Shown here one piece after another: positions 51,804 to 60,079 of a stretch of DNA of 64,000 nt. The notes under the pieces were generated by a model. The model was not told where the DNA came from. It was given only the letters and a program-made list of their open reading frames with translations, and did not search any database. The first letter of the stretch is position 1. Each line of letters begins with the position of its first letter. The DNA comes from Clostridia bacterium. Lineage in GTDB: Bacteria; Bacillota; Clostridia; Oscillospirales; Acutalibacteraceae. The translations under genes and the position numbers were made by a program. The stretch is taken from the NCBI GenBank assembly GCA_017517135.1, contig JAFXAK010000017.1, positions 62,001-126,000 of the forward strand, in the 5' to 3' direction.

Positions 51804-52766
51804 ATGAGCTTCAGGGAATATATAAAAAAAGCCTCTCTTGCACCTGAAGAGGGGGACAAAATTGAATATATGTCCATCCGTGACAGACTTATAAGTAATG
51901 TTCTGGTAAATTCTCAGAGAGAAATCCCCGGCACGGCTTGTAATTACGAGGCGGATGTAACGCGGCTCTGGGAGGAATATAAGTCCCTTAAAGCAGAATG
52001 TGACTACCCTCTCACCTTCAACTCCGTTATGCTGAAAATTCTTGTTGAGGGCTTGAAGGCAGCACCGAGGCTCAATGCACATTTTGAATATAATCACCGC
52101 AAAACAAGCGGCAGACTTATAATCAAAAAGCATATTGATGTTGCTATGGCGGTGTGTCTTGAAAACGGAGAAACCTTCCAGATAAAGCTTAAACACCTTG
52201 AGGATAAATCTCTTAAGGAAATTGCACTTCAGGCAGAAAATGTCAAAGACCGTCTCGGAAAAACCAATCTGAAAAAGGTTATGTTCAATGTTGCGGGACA
52301 GAGAATGTTAGGCCTTGCCTCAAAGGGTAAAATCATAGATACATTTTCTCAGTTCATTTCGGCATATTTCGGCAAGGCAAAAATTGCAAAATTCTCAAAG
52401 CTTATAAATCCCAAATCCTACAAGAAAAAGAGCTCAGGCAAAAAATACGAGGGACTTAAGGTGGATGATTTCACAGAGGGTACGGTATGCTTTACAAACT
52501 GGGGTCCGTTATACGAAAATCTCAATGTAAACATAACCTACATTCCTCCCCTTTACCCGCAGGTATTCCTTTTCGGCACGGGTAAGGTAAACGACAAGGA
52601 ATATGTTTACAAGGACGAAAACGGTCAGCTTGCTCTCGGAACAAAAAAGGTATTGCCGATAATGCTTGTTTTTGACCACAAAATAGGCGGTGCGGCAGAC
52701 CTGATGCCGTTTATCAGAAGATTAGACGAAATCTTTGAAAATCCCGAAATGTTACACAATTGGTAA
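51804..52766 (+). CDS. Stand-alone 2-oxoacid dehydrogenase E2/CAT-fold acyltransferase-like protein
   Basis: 320 residues. It matches the CoA-dependent acyltransferase fold of E2 catalytic domains: LTFNSVMLKILVEGLKAAP, NAHFEYNHRKTSGRLI, HIDVAMAVCLENG, and the C-terminal MLVFDHKIGGAADLMPFIRR. The active-site motif HXXXDG reads HKIGGA: the His is kept but the Asp and the following Gly are replaced. There is no lipoyl or E3-binding domain and no E1/E3 gene nearby. A basic insertion near 200-220 (SYKKKSSGKKYEG) is unusual. It may acylate a small molecule or be catalytically changed. Confidence 0.75.
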   Translation: MSFREYIKKASLAPEEGDKIEYMSIRDRLISNVLVNSQREIPGTACNYEADVTRLWEEYKSLKAECDYPLTFNSVMLKILVEGLKAAPRLNAHFEYNHRKTSGRLIIKKHIDVAMAVCLENGETFQIKLKHLEDKSLKEIALQAENVKDRLGKTNLKKVMFNVAGQRMLGLASKGKIIDTFSQFISAYFGKAKIAKFSKLINPKSYKKKSSGKKYEGLKVDDFTEGTVCFTNWGPLYENLNVNITYIPPLYPQVFLFGTGKVNDKEYVYKDENGQLALGTKKVLPIMLVFDHKIGGAADLMPFIRRLDEIFENPEMLHNW

Positions 52767-52786
52767 AAACATTTTCAAGTTAAAAA

Positions 52787-52824
52787 GGCAGATGCATACG
52801 CATCTGCCTTCATCTGCCTTTTTA
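52787..52824. terminator. Terminator between converging genes
   Basis: GGCAGATGC (52787-52795) pairs with GCATCTGCC (52800-52808). A further copy of the right arm (CATCTGCC) lies just behind, followed by TTTTT. Alternative pairings are possible. Confidence 0.8.
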
Positions 52825-52844
52825 TATTAATTTTTCGGAATATA

Positions 52845-54440
52845 TCAGCCTGTAAGACCGCCGAGCTGAATTTCACCTGCGAGAAGCTTCTGGATGAATT
52901 CAACGAGGAAGCTGAAGAATTTAAAGAATGCGGTAAGCTTGGAGAGAATAGTATCTCTTTTTATAAGGTCACCGTCATCAAGTCCGGTAACGGGTGAAAG
53001 TGTGTCGGTCTCCGAATCGTACTTCATAAACTGAGGATATGCTTCATCTGAAAATACAGTCATATCATCACTTGTCATAAATGCATCTATAAGCTTATCA
53101 ACGCTTGCGGGGAAAGCACTGTGGGTAAGATTTTTGATAAACCATGTTTTTTCGGGGAAAAGACATGTGGAAGCGTCAATCATAGTATCTGCAGAGAGAT
53201 ATTTCTTGTCTGCCTCGGTCATATTTTCGATATACTTCTTTGATAATACTTCACCCAAATCGGCTGTTGTTGCACCGAAAGATGTTGCAGAAGTAAGTGC
53301 CGTACTGTCTGACTGTGCCTTTGCATCCTTTGATAAGGGCAGATTTGCCAAGTTATACTTTGAAATAACCATCAAATCCATACCGTTTTCAGAAAGCTCA
53401 AGCATTGTGTCTCTTGCGTTTACCTGAACATTCTCGTGGTAGGATCTGATTTTTTCAATCATACCCGCATACTCCTCCTGAAGCTCGGGGGTATTGTATA
53501 TGAAAGCAATGGCATCCTCAAGATACTCATCCGGAACCATATTCCAATAGCCTACAAAGCTGCCGTAGGTATCACGGACAATTCTTGCAAGAACATTATC
53601 CTTGACCTCTTCAAGTATAACCTCGATTACATCCGTACCAAAATCAAGTACATACACTTCATTTATAAAATTAACAATAAGGGCAAGTGTTTCATACAAG
53701 GAATCGTCCCCGAGAAGATCTGCAACAATATCATTATCTTTCATGCTTACGGAAACAAAATTATCGATAGCATCACCGTCAAGCACAACCTGACCTGAGA
53801 AAAGAGCACCGATAAAGTCAACACCCTCGGTTGAGGGGATGTACAGAACAACATCATTGATTTTATCAAGATTTTCTGCATTTTCAAGATAAGCCGAAAC
53901 AACATTACCGCCAAGACAACGGCCTACAAGATTTATTTTGCTGCAGCCCTTTTCATGGCATACTCTGTCAATAAACTTTTCAAGAATTTCTGCATTGTGT
54001 TCGCACGAAAGTCTCCAATCATAGTTAAAATATATACTGCCGCCTGAGAAGTGCTCATAACTCACACCATAGCCGGTTGTGAGCATATCAATGCCACACC
54101 CTGAGCCGTCAGATGCTTCACCGTTTTTATCAAGCATAAGATCAGCGAAAGCGGGAGCCATTGCATTATAAAGCTTATCGCAATATTCTGTGTAATCACC
54201 TGTCAGAACACCGAAGGCAAGATCATCAAAAATCTCATCAAGCACGGCTTCAAGACCTGTGAGCATACTCTCGTTAGGACCGTCATACCAGATATACTCT
54301 CCGTTTGCATCAACTAAAGCTCCGCCGTAGCCCCCAACATAGATTGTTAAATAATTTTCTTGTGCACCTGCTGTTAATGACGGAATCACAGCGGTGAAAA
54401 TCATTACACATGCAAGAAGGATTGACATTAATTTTTTCAT
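52845..54440 (-). CDS. Secreted alpha/beta hydrolase-like protein with Cys nucleophile
   Basis: 531 residues from the ATG whose first base is 54440 (MKKLMSILLACVMIF), with GAGGTG upstream; the longer frame to 54641 lacks an RBS and covers a terminator. The signal peptide is about 1-29. LVGRCLGGNVVSAYL near 172-186 is the nucleophile elbow, but the usual Ser is Cys175, as in dienelactone hydrolases (GYCLGG). YGVSYEHFSGGSIYFNYDWR recalls lipase/LCAT-like proteins. The C-terminus ends in an amphipathic Phe-rich tail (LTAFFKFFSFLVEFIQKL). Substrate unknown, probably an extracellular esterase. Confidence 0.72.
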   Translation of the reverse strand: MKKLMSILLACVMIFTAVIPSLTAGAQENYLTIYVGGYGGALVDANGEYIWYDGPNESMLTGLEAVLDEIFDDLAFGVLTGDYTEYCDKLYNAMAPAFADLMLDKNGEASDGSGCGIDMLTTGYGVSYEHFSGGSIYFNYDWRLSCEHNAEILEKFIDRVCHEKGCSKINLVGRCLGGNVVSAYLENAENLDKINDVVLYIPSTEGVDFIGALFSGQVVLDGDAIDNFVSVSMKDNDIVADLLGDDSLYETLALIVNFINEVYVLDFGTDVIEVILEEVKDNVLARIVRDTYGSFVGYWNMVPDEYLEDAIAFIYNTPELQEEYAGMIEKIRSYHENVQVNARDTMLELSENGMDLMVISKYNLANLPLSKDAKAQSDSTALTSATSFGATTADLGEVLSKKYIENMTEADKKYLSADTMIDASTCLFPEKTWFIKNLTHSAFPASVDKLIDAFMTSDDMTVFSDEAYPQFMKYDSETDTLSPVTGLDDGDLIKRDTILSKLTAFFKFFSFLVEFIQKLLAGEIQLGGLTG

Positions 54441-54553
54441 AAGCAAAACACCTCGGGAAATTTTTCTGTCCATATAGTACCATATTCTTTGAGTATTTGT
54501 TTGCCATATCTGTGAACAATTTGTGAACAATAGAAATCTACAAAAAAAATCAA

Positions 54554-54590
54554 CGGAGCTGTAGGTAACAATCCGAACCTGTAAGCTCCG
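54554..54590 (-). terminator. Terminator of the xylA operon
   Basis: CGGAGCT and AGCTCCG arms (54554-54560, 54584-54590), with partial pairing inside. On the minus strand a run of eight T follows. Confidence 0.78.
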
Positions 54591-54603
54591 CTGATTGAAG
54601 ATT

Positions 54604-55437
54604 TTATCTGTAATATTTTTGACTTTTTTTGAGATAATCAATAAGCATCATTGTCCAGTCGGTCTGGATAAAATCTGCTCCCTTGTCGGCAATCCAGCCC
54701 CAGCCGTAGTCCTCGCTTACGGTGAGTGCGGTGTCATCAGAATGACCGCCTGCAAGCTGTTCTTTGTAATTGTAAATTATGGAATTTATCCACACAAGCT
54801 TGTTATCTTTATGCATACGCTCAATAAACTCATCGCTTGCAACCTCCATATTTTCACTTGCAAAAACAGCCTCAACGCCAACATAGTTTATGTTCTTTTT
54901 CAAAAGACGCTCGTGCTCGGGATGAGTACCGTTAACTATAGGCATATAGGGAAGCGTGGGGCAAAGCTCTTCGAGTACGGCAAACACCTTTTTGTTTACC
55001 TTGCTTTTCACAAGCATCTGCTCACTCATAGAGTGACGGTTTATCGCCTCATAGATTTTTTCGGGATTATCCCAGAACTTATCAATATTTATATAGCATC
55101 TGCCCTTGAACTGTTCAAGAAAATCGTCGAAAGCGGCTATACTGAACTGAGTGGGAGTGTCGTCGGGGTTTACATATCTCAGCTTTTGAATATCTGAAAA
55201 GTTTTTCCTTTTAAGTGAGCCTTTGATTTTGAGGTGCTCCTTTTCCATACCGGGATGGAAAAGGAAAAGCTTCCCGTCCTTGCTGCAGCTTACATCAACC
55301 TCTATCATATCGGCACCCTGCTTGAGAGCGATTTCATATGAAGCTAAGGTGTTGCAGGGGATATTTCCGCCTGCAGCACCGCGGTGGGCCACAACAATTA
55401 TATTTTCTTTTGCTTTTTCATAGAGATTAAAATTCAT
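54604..55437 (-). CDS. Glycerophosphodiester phosphodiesterase-like protein
   Basis: 277 residues, TIM barrel of the GDPD family: VAHRGAAGGNIPCNTLASY near 16-34 and GADMIEVDVSCSKDGKLFLFHPG near 42-64. The first catalytic His (HRG) and the EVDV metal residues are present. The usual PENT is PCNT, so a metal-binding Glu is replaced by Cys. The second HD motif is HP, and the later NIEIK is NIDKF. This variant seems to be its own branch. Lacking a signal peptide, it is cytoplasmic and lies in an operon with xylA and a GH3 enzyme, so the substrate may be a sugar phosphodiester rather than a phospholipid. Confidence 0.78.
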   Translation of the reverse strand: MNFNLYEKAKENIIVVAHRGAAGGNIPCNTLASYEIALKQGADMIEVDVSCSKDGKLFLFHPGMEKEHLKIKGSLKRKNFSDIQKLRYVNPDDTPTQFSIAAFDDFLEQFKGRCYINIDKFWDNPEKIYEAINRHSMSEQMLVKSKVNKKVFAVLEELCPTLPYMPIVNGTHPEHERLLKKNINYVGVEAVFASENMEVASDEFIERMHKDNKLVWINSIIYNYKEQLAGGHSDDTALTVSEDYGWGWIADKGADFIQTDWTMMLIDYLKKSQKYYR

Positions 55438-55448
55438 ATTAACATCCC

Positions 55449-57557
55449 TTACAGCTTTATTGAGAGGACATTTGATGTGCTTAATTCATTACTTCTTTCA
55501 TCGGGCTGACGGTCGGAAACATACAAGGTGATTTCTCCGTCGGGCTCAACACGCTGTCCGTTTTCGAGAACTGCTTTTACCCAGTAGCGGTCTATACAGA
55601 GCTCAACTGTCTTCCTCTCACCCGCTCTGACTTCAACGGGAGTGATAGCACAAAGCTGGAAATTGGGGGTAACTGTTCTGCTGTCAGAATATGAAGCGTA
55701 AACCTGCACCTTGTTCTTTGAGCTTACATTCCCTTTATTTGAAACCGTAACGCTGAGCTTGATTTTTTCATCTGTCTTTTCTTTAATTTCAAGTGAAGAA
55801 AATTCAAACTGAGTATATGTAAGACCGAAGCCGTAGGGATAAACAACCTTTTCTTCCTTATTGAGGAAACGGTATGTTCTGCCTGTCATGCTGTAGTCTG
55901 TGAATTCGGGAATTTCGGCATCGCCCTTGTGGAAGGTAAGAGGAGTTTTGCCTGAGGGTGAATATTCACCTGCAAGAAGCTCGGCTACTGCAAGACCGCC
56001 CAGAGAACCGGGGTACCATGCGTGAATTACAGCCTTTACCTTTTTGCTTAAACTTTCACCGATGTCAACAGCACTGCCTGCCATTACAACAATAACAACA
56101 TTTTCGCAGATTTCGCATACCTTTTCAGCTAAGTCTGTCTGTACCTTGGGAAGATATAATTTCTTTCTGTCGCCGCCCATAAAGATGTCGTCGTCAATCT
56201 TCATATCTTCACCCTCAACAGTACGGTCATAGCCAAGACACAGAACTGCAAGGTCTGCACCCTCACAAGCGGATAGACCGCCGCTGAGATTATATACAAA
56301 GCCGTCCCAGTCGTTTTTCTTTTCGGGTGCGAAAAGATTACAGCCCTGAGCTACACGGATATTGCTGTCGGGGAATACCTTTCTCATACCGTCTGCAACT
56401 GTGACATATTCACTTGCCTTACCGTTATAGTTACCCTCTAATGCGATAATGGAGGAGGCATTGGGGCCTACAACTGCGATGTTTTTGTACTTTTCGGGAT
56501 TTACGGGCAGGAAATTATCAGTATTCTGAAGAAGTACCATGCTTTCCTTTGCTGCTTCAAGGTTGAGCTGCTTATGCTCTTCGCAGTCAAGCTTGTCAAA
56601 GTCTATATCACTGTAAGGACGCTTTTCTTCAAATTCACCTAAAAGATAACGGATAGTATAATTCTGTATTGCAGACTGAGTTAAATCTTCTTCTGTGATA
56701 AGGTCTTCTTCATATGCATCCATAAGATAACGGTATGCCTGTCCGCAGTTGAGATTACAGCCGTTTTTAAGTGCAACTGCAGCAGCTTCGGTATCTGTTT
56801 CAACGAAATGGTGATGCTGTGAAATATCTAAAACAGCACCGCAGTCAGACACAAAATATCCCTTGAAGCTCCACTGCTTGCGAAGAATATCTCCTATGAG
56901 CGTTTTACTTGCACAGCAGGGCTCTGTGTTTGTTCTGTTATATGCACCCATAACACCTGCAACGCCTGCTTCAACTAATTTCTGAAATGCAGGAAGATAT
57001 GTTTCCCACATATCCTTGTCATTTGCCTTTGCATCAAAGCCGTGACGAAGTGACTCGGGACCTGAATGTACGGCATAGTGCTTTGCACAGCCTGCGGCCT
57101 TGAGAAATTCTCCGTCACCCTGTAAGCCCTTTACAAACTGTGTGCCCATTGTCGCAGTAAGAAAGGGGTCCTCACCGAAGGTTTCCTGACCTCTGCCCCA
57201 ACGGGGATCACGGAAGATGTTTATATTGGGAGTCCAGTATGTAAGACCTTTGAAGATATCTCTGTCGCCGTACTTTACGCTTCTGTTGTACTTTGCTCTG
57301 CCCTCAGTTGAAATTGCATCCGCAACATTAAAAATAAGCTCGGGATTAAAGGATGCGGCAAGTGCTATTGCATGGGGAAAAACAGTTGCTGTGCCTGCTC
57401 TTGCAACACCGTGGGATGCCTCATTCCACCAGTTATATTCTTCAATTCCCAGTCTTTCAATTGCGGGAGAATCGAAAAGAAGCTGTGAAGCCTTTTCTTC
57501 AACTGTCATCTGAGAAACTAATTTTTCCGCTTTAAGTCTTGCTTCATTATAATTCAT
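55449..57557 (-). CDS. Glycoside hydrolase family 3, probable beta-xylosidase/glucosidase
   Basis: About 702 residues from the ATG whose first base is 57557 (MNYNEARLKAEKLV); a GTG three codons upstream (57566) overlaps the xylA stop and is an alternative. N-terminal (beta/alpha)8 barrel with EASHGVARAG, RDPRWGRGQETFGEDPFL and the nucleophile Asp in GYFVSDCGAV near 235; then an alpha/beta sandwich and a fibronectin-like C-terminal domain. EYNWWNEASHGV is seen in bacterial beta-xylosidases of this family. No signal peptide. Operon with xylA: it would free xylose from xylo-oligosaccharides for the isomerase. Confidence 0.9.
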   Translation of the reverse strand: MNYNEARLKAEKLVSQMTVEEKASQLLFDSPAIERLGIEEYNWWNEASHGVARAGTATVFPHAIALAASFNPELIFNVADAISTEGRAKYNRSVKYGDRDIFKGLTYWTPNINIFRDPRWGRGQETFGEDPFLTATMGTQFVKGLQGDGEFLKAAGCAKHYAVHSGPESLRHGFDAKANDKDMWETYLPAFQKLVEAGVAGVMGAYNRTNTEPCCASKTLIGDILRKQWSFKGYFVSDCGAVLDISQHHHFVETDTEAAAVALKNGCNLNCGQAYRYLMDAYEEDLITEEDLTQSAIQNYTIRYLLGEFEEKRPYSDIDFDKLDCEEHKQLNLEAAKESMVLLQNTDNFLPVNPEKYKNIAVVGPNASSIIALEGNYNGKASEYVTVADGMRKVFPDSNIRVAQGCNLFAPEKKNDWDGFVYNLSGGLSACEGADLAVLCLGYDRTVEGEDMKIDDDIFMGGDRKKLYLPKVQTDLAEKVCEICENVVIVVMAGSAVDIGESLSKKVKAVIHAWYPGSLGGLAVAELLAGEYSPSGKTPLTFHKGDAEIPEFTDYSMTGRTYRFLNKEEKVVYPYGFGLTYTQFEFSSLEIKEKTDEKIKLSVTVSNKGNVSSKNKVQVYASYSDSRTVTPNFQLCAITPVEVRAGERKTVELCIDRYWVKAVLENGQRVEPDGEITLYVSDRQPDERSNELSTSNVLSIKL

Positions 57558-57562
57558 ATCTG

Positions 57563-58882
57563 TCACCCTTTAAACATAATTGAATTTACAATATTTTCAA
57601 GATATTCCTGTCTGCCGCTGATGTTTGTTGTAACCTCACCCATACTAAGTGCATACTGCTCAAGCTCTGCTATTGTAGCGGCTCTGTCTGCAATTTTCTT
57701 ACCTATTCCGCTGTTGTAGCTTGAATAACGCTCGGCAATAAAGGAATCTATTGTGCCGTCCTTGATTATCTTATCGGCAATTTTAAGACCTAATGCAAAG
57801 CCGTCCATACCTGCGATATATGAATATGCAATATCCTCGGGGGTATTTGAGCCTCTGCGTGTTTTTGCATCAAAGTTAAGACCGCCGTTTGTAAAGCCGC
57901 CTGCTCTTATTACCTCAAGCATACACATTGCTGTTTCGTATATATTTGTAGGGAACTGGTCTGTATCCCAACCGAGAAGCATATCGCCCTGATTTGCATC
58001 GATTGAGCCGAAAGCCCCGTTTATACGGGCAACTGCAAGCTCGTGCTGGAAGGTGTGACCTGCCAAGGTTGCGTGGTTTGCTTCGATGTTGAGCTTGAAA
58101 TCCTTGTCAAGTCCGTATGTCTTAAGGAAAGAAATAACCGTTGCGGCATCAAAATCATACTGATGCTTTGTGGGCTCCTTGGGCTTGGGCTCTATGTAGA
58201 AATCCCCCGTAAAGCCTATAGAACGGCCGTAATCAACTGCAAGGCGCATAAGGTATGCCATATTGTCGAGCTCTTTTTTCATATCGGTGTTCAGCAGTGT
58301 TTCATAACCCTCTCTGCCGCCCCAGAATACATAGCCGTTACCGCCGAGTTTAACGGTAATTTCAAGAGCCTTTTTAATCTGAGCTGCCGCAAAAGCAAAA
58401 ACATCCGCATTAGGAGCAGTACCGGCACCGTGCATATAACGGGGATTGTTAAAGCAGTTTGCAGTACCCCAAAGAAGCTTTTTGTTGTTCTGCTTCATTA
58501 AATCAAGAAGCAGGTCTGATATAACATCAAGTCTTTCGTTTGACTCAGCAAGTGTTCTTCCCTCGGGAGCAATATCTCTGTCGTGGAAGCAGAAATAATC
58601 AATATCGAGCTTATTCATAAGCTCCATTGCAGCATATGCCTTGTTCTTTGCAAGCTCCATAGCATCTGTTGCACCGTAATTCTTTGAAATAGTGCCCACA
58701 CCGAACATATCGCTGCCCTCTGCACACATTGTGTGCCAGTAGGACATAGCAAATTTAAGATGCTCACGCATTGATTTGCCCATTATAATTTCATCGGGAT
58801 TATAATGACGGAAAGCAAGCATATTCTTACTGTCCGCACCCTCGTATTTTACAAAAGGAATACTGTCAAAAAATGTTTTCAT
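57563..58882 (-). CDS. xylA: Xylose isomerase
   Basis: 439 residues, class II length. Metal and catalytic residues lie in [12 protein letters not shown] near 99-110, [17 protein letters not shown] near 184-200, [17 protein letters not shown] near 231-247 and [17 protein letters not shown] near 268-284. It converts xylose to xylulose in the cytoplasm. First gene of xylA-GH3-GDPD; the GH3 start overlaps its stop or lies 6 bases inside. xylB (xylulokinase) and a xylose transporter are not present nearby. Confidence 0.96.
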   Translation of the reverse strand: MKTFFDSIPFVKYEGADSKNMLAFRHYNPDEIIMGKSMREHLKFAMSYWHTMCAEGSDMFGVGTISKNYGATDAMELAKNKAYAAMELMNKLDIDYFCFHDRDIAPEGRTLAESNERLDVISDLLLDLMKQNNKKLLWGTANCFNNPRYMHGAGTAPNADVFAFAAAQIKKALEITVKLGGNGYVFWGGREGYETLLNTDMKKELDNMAYLMRLAVDYGRSIGFTGDFYIEPKPKEPTKHQYDFDAATVISFLKTYGLDKDFKLNIEANHATLAGHTFQHELAVARINGAFGSIDANQGDMLLGWDTDQFPTNIYETAMCMLEVIRAGGFTNGGLNFDAKTRRGSNTPEDIAYSYIAGMDGFALGLKIADKIIKDGTIDSFIAERYSSYNSGIGKKIADRAATIAELEQYALSMGEVTTNISGRQEYLENIVNSIMFKG

Positions 58883-58913
58883 AGTTTTCTTCTCCGTTTT
58901 TTTGTATTTGTTT

Positions 58914-58942
58914 TATAGTAACAGTTTTTGTTTGGATTTGCA
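58914..58942 (-). promoter_or_regulatory. Possible promoter of xylA
   Basis: Minus strand: TTGCAA (near 58942-58937), 17 bases, TACTAT (near 58919-58914). No clear XylR or CcpA (cre) palindrome was recognised. Confidence 0.4.
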
Positions 58943-58978
58943 ATTACTTTTATAAAGATTTGGCACAAAAAAAATAAA

Positions 58979-59005
58979 GTGCAGTAGTTTTTGAGGCTAC
59001 TGCAC
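58979..59005 (-). terminator. Terminator of the deoxyribosyltransferase-like gene
   Basis: GTGCAGTAG (58979-58987) pairs with CTACTGCAC (58997-59005). On the minus strand TTTATTTTTTTTG follows. Confidence 0.88.
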
Positions 59006-59011
59006 AATTTG

Positions 59012-59929
59012 TCATTTTAGCATTCCATTCATTTTTTCAGATATCTCTACTAATTTCATAAAACCCTCAGGATTTTGCATAAATCCATTCATCAACTGCA
59101 TCTGCAATGCAGTATCAGGTGATACTTGCGGTTGTGCAGGTTGCATATTTCTAATGATTGCAGCTATGGTATCTGTAGAAATTTTGCCAACATCACTTTT
59201 TACCCCGTTTAGGGTATCTAAAATTTGATATAACAACTGCATGATATCTGCATTTGTATCATCAATATTAGATTCTTCTATTGTTTCTTCATCTAATTCC
59301 GAAAAAGAAAATGATTCAATCGTTTTTATTAGCCTATTTTTAATTTCTTCAACACTATCCAAATCAGTTAAATCATATTCTAATGCACGTATTGTTGTTA
59401 TATCAAACGGCAATGACTCGCCTTTTTTCTTAAGATGAATCATCGGTTTTTTTGTTCTGCTTCTATAACCCATTTCATAAAAAACATTAGGATTATGACC
59501 GGATATATCTGCAATAACCAATTCAGACTTTTCTAAGTGATCAATTATAGTTTGAGTAATTGAATTAGCATCATTAAGTTTATCAACTCTGATAGGATTA
59601 AAATCACAAGCCTCGCAAACAGGTTCAATAATATGTCTAAAAAATTTATCAGAAGCTGAACGAATTTCTGTTCCTTCTGCACCAATTGGACAAATAACAA
59701 AACATTTTTTCATATCTTCTCTCCTTTTTTTTAATAAATATGTTCCTCGGTCAATTTTTTTGATTGAACCGTTCCTTTGTAAGGTGTTGAGCGAGCCAGC
59801 AAATTGTCCTTCTGTGTAATCTGTAATATTTTGATGTCGCAAATATAATTTTATCTCCTGTACAGTATGACTTTGCTGATCAGAAAGATATTCTTTTATT
59901 TTTTCTTGTAATCTTGAACTTGAAATCAT
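59012..59929 (-). CDS. Winged-helix protein fused to a nucleoside 2-deoxyribosyltransferase/TIR-like domain
   Basis: 305 residues from the ATG whose first base is 59929 (MISSSRLQEKIKEYL), with GGAGGTATGG upstream. Residues 1-70 look like a winged helix (TVQEIKLYLRHQ, FAGSLNTLQRNGSIKKIDRG). Residues 73-220 form a Rossmann-like domain: MKKCFVICPIGAEGTEIR, LVIADISGHNPNVFYEMGYRS and KKPMIHLKKKGESLPFDI. The NPNVFYE segment is the hallmark of deoxyribosyltransferase-like and TIR-like nucleotide enzymes found in many antiphage systems; its Glu would be catalytic. A helical tail (221-305) follows. An internal RBS and ATG at 59713 could give the second domain alone. It lies behind an RM enzyme and a Fic protein. 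Confidence 0.75.
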   Translation of the reverse strand: MISSSRLQEKIKEYLSDQQSHTVQEIKLYLRHQNITDYTEGQFAGSLNTLQRNGSIKKIDRGTYLLKKRREDMKKCFVICPIGAEGTEIRSASDKFFRHIIEPVCEACDFNPIRVDKLNDANSITQTIIDHLEKSELVIADISGHNPNVFYEMGYRSRTKKPMIHLKKKGESLPFDITTIRALEYDLTDLDSVEEIKNRLIKTIESFSFSELDEETIEESNIDDTNADIMQLLYQILDTLNGVKSDVGKISTDTIAAIIRNMQPAQPQVSPDTALQMQLMNGFMQNPEGFMKLVEISEKMNGMLK

Positions 59930-59953
59930 ATTTCCATACCTCCATTTGCTTAA

Positions 59954-59982
59954 ATTATAACAAATCATCTTGTGCTTGTCAA
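59954..59982 (-). promoter_or_regulatory. Promoter of the winged-helix/deoxyribosyltransferase-like gene
   Basis: Minus strand: consensus TTGACA (59982-59977), 17 bases, TATAAT (59959-59954). An imperfect inverted repeat (TTGTG...CACAA) spans the -35 and may be the operator of its own winged helix. Confidence 0.88.
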
Positions 59983-60049
59983 CACAAAAATGCAAGAATA
60001 CAAGAAATTTAAAAAAATCTTGCACCCACACCACGCATAAAAATATTCA

Positions 60050-60074
60050 AAGGCTCCTCGCAATGAGAAGCCTT
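60050..60074 (-). terminator. Terminator of the Fic-RM operon
   Basis: Minus strand: AAGGCTTCTC, loop, GAGGAGCCTT, then TGAATATTTTTA. One G-U pair. Confidence 0.72.
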
Positions 60075-60079
60075 ATCAA

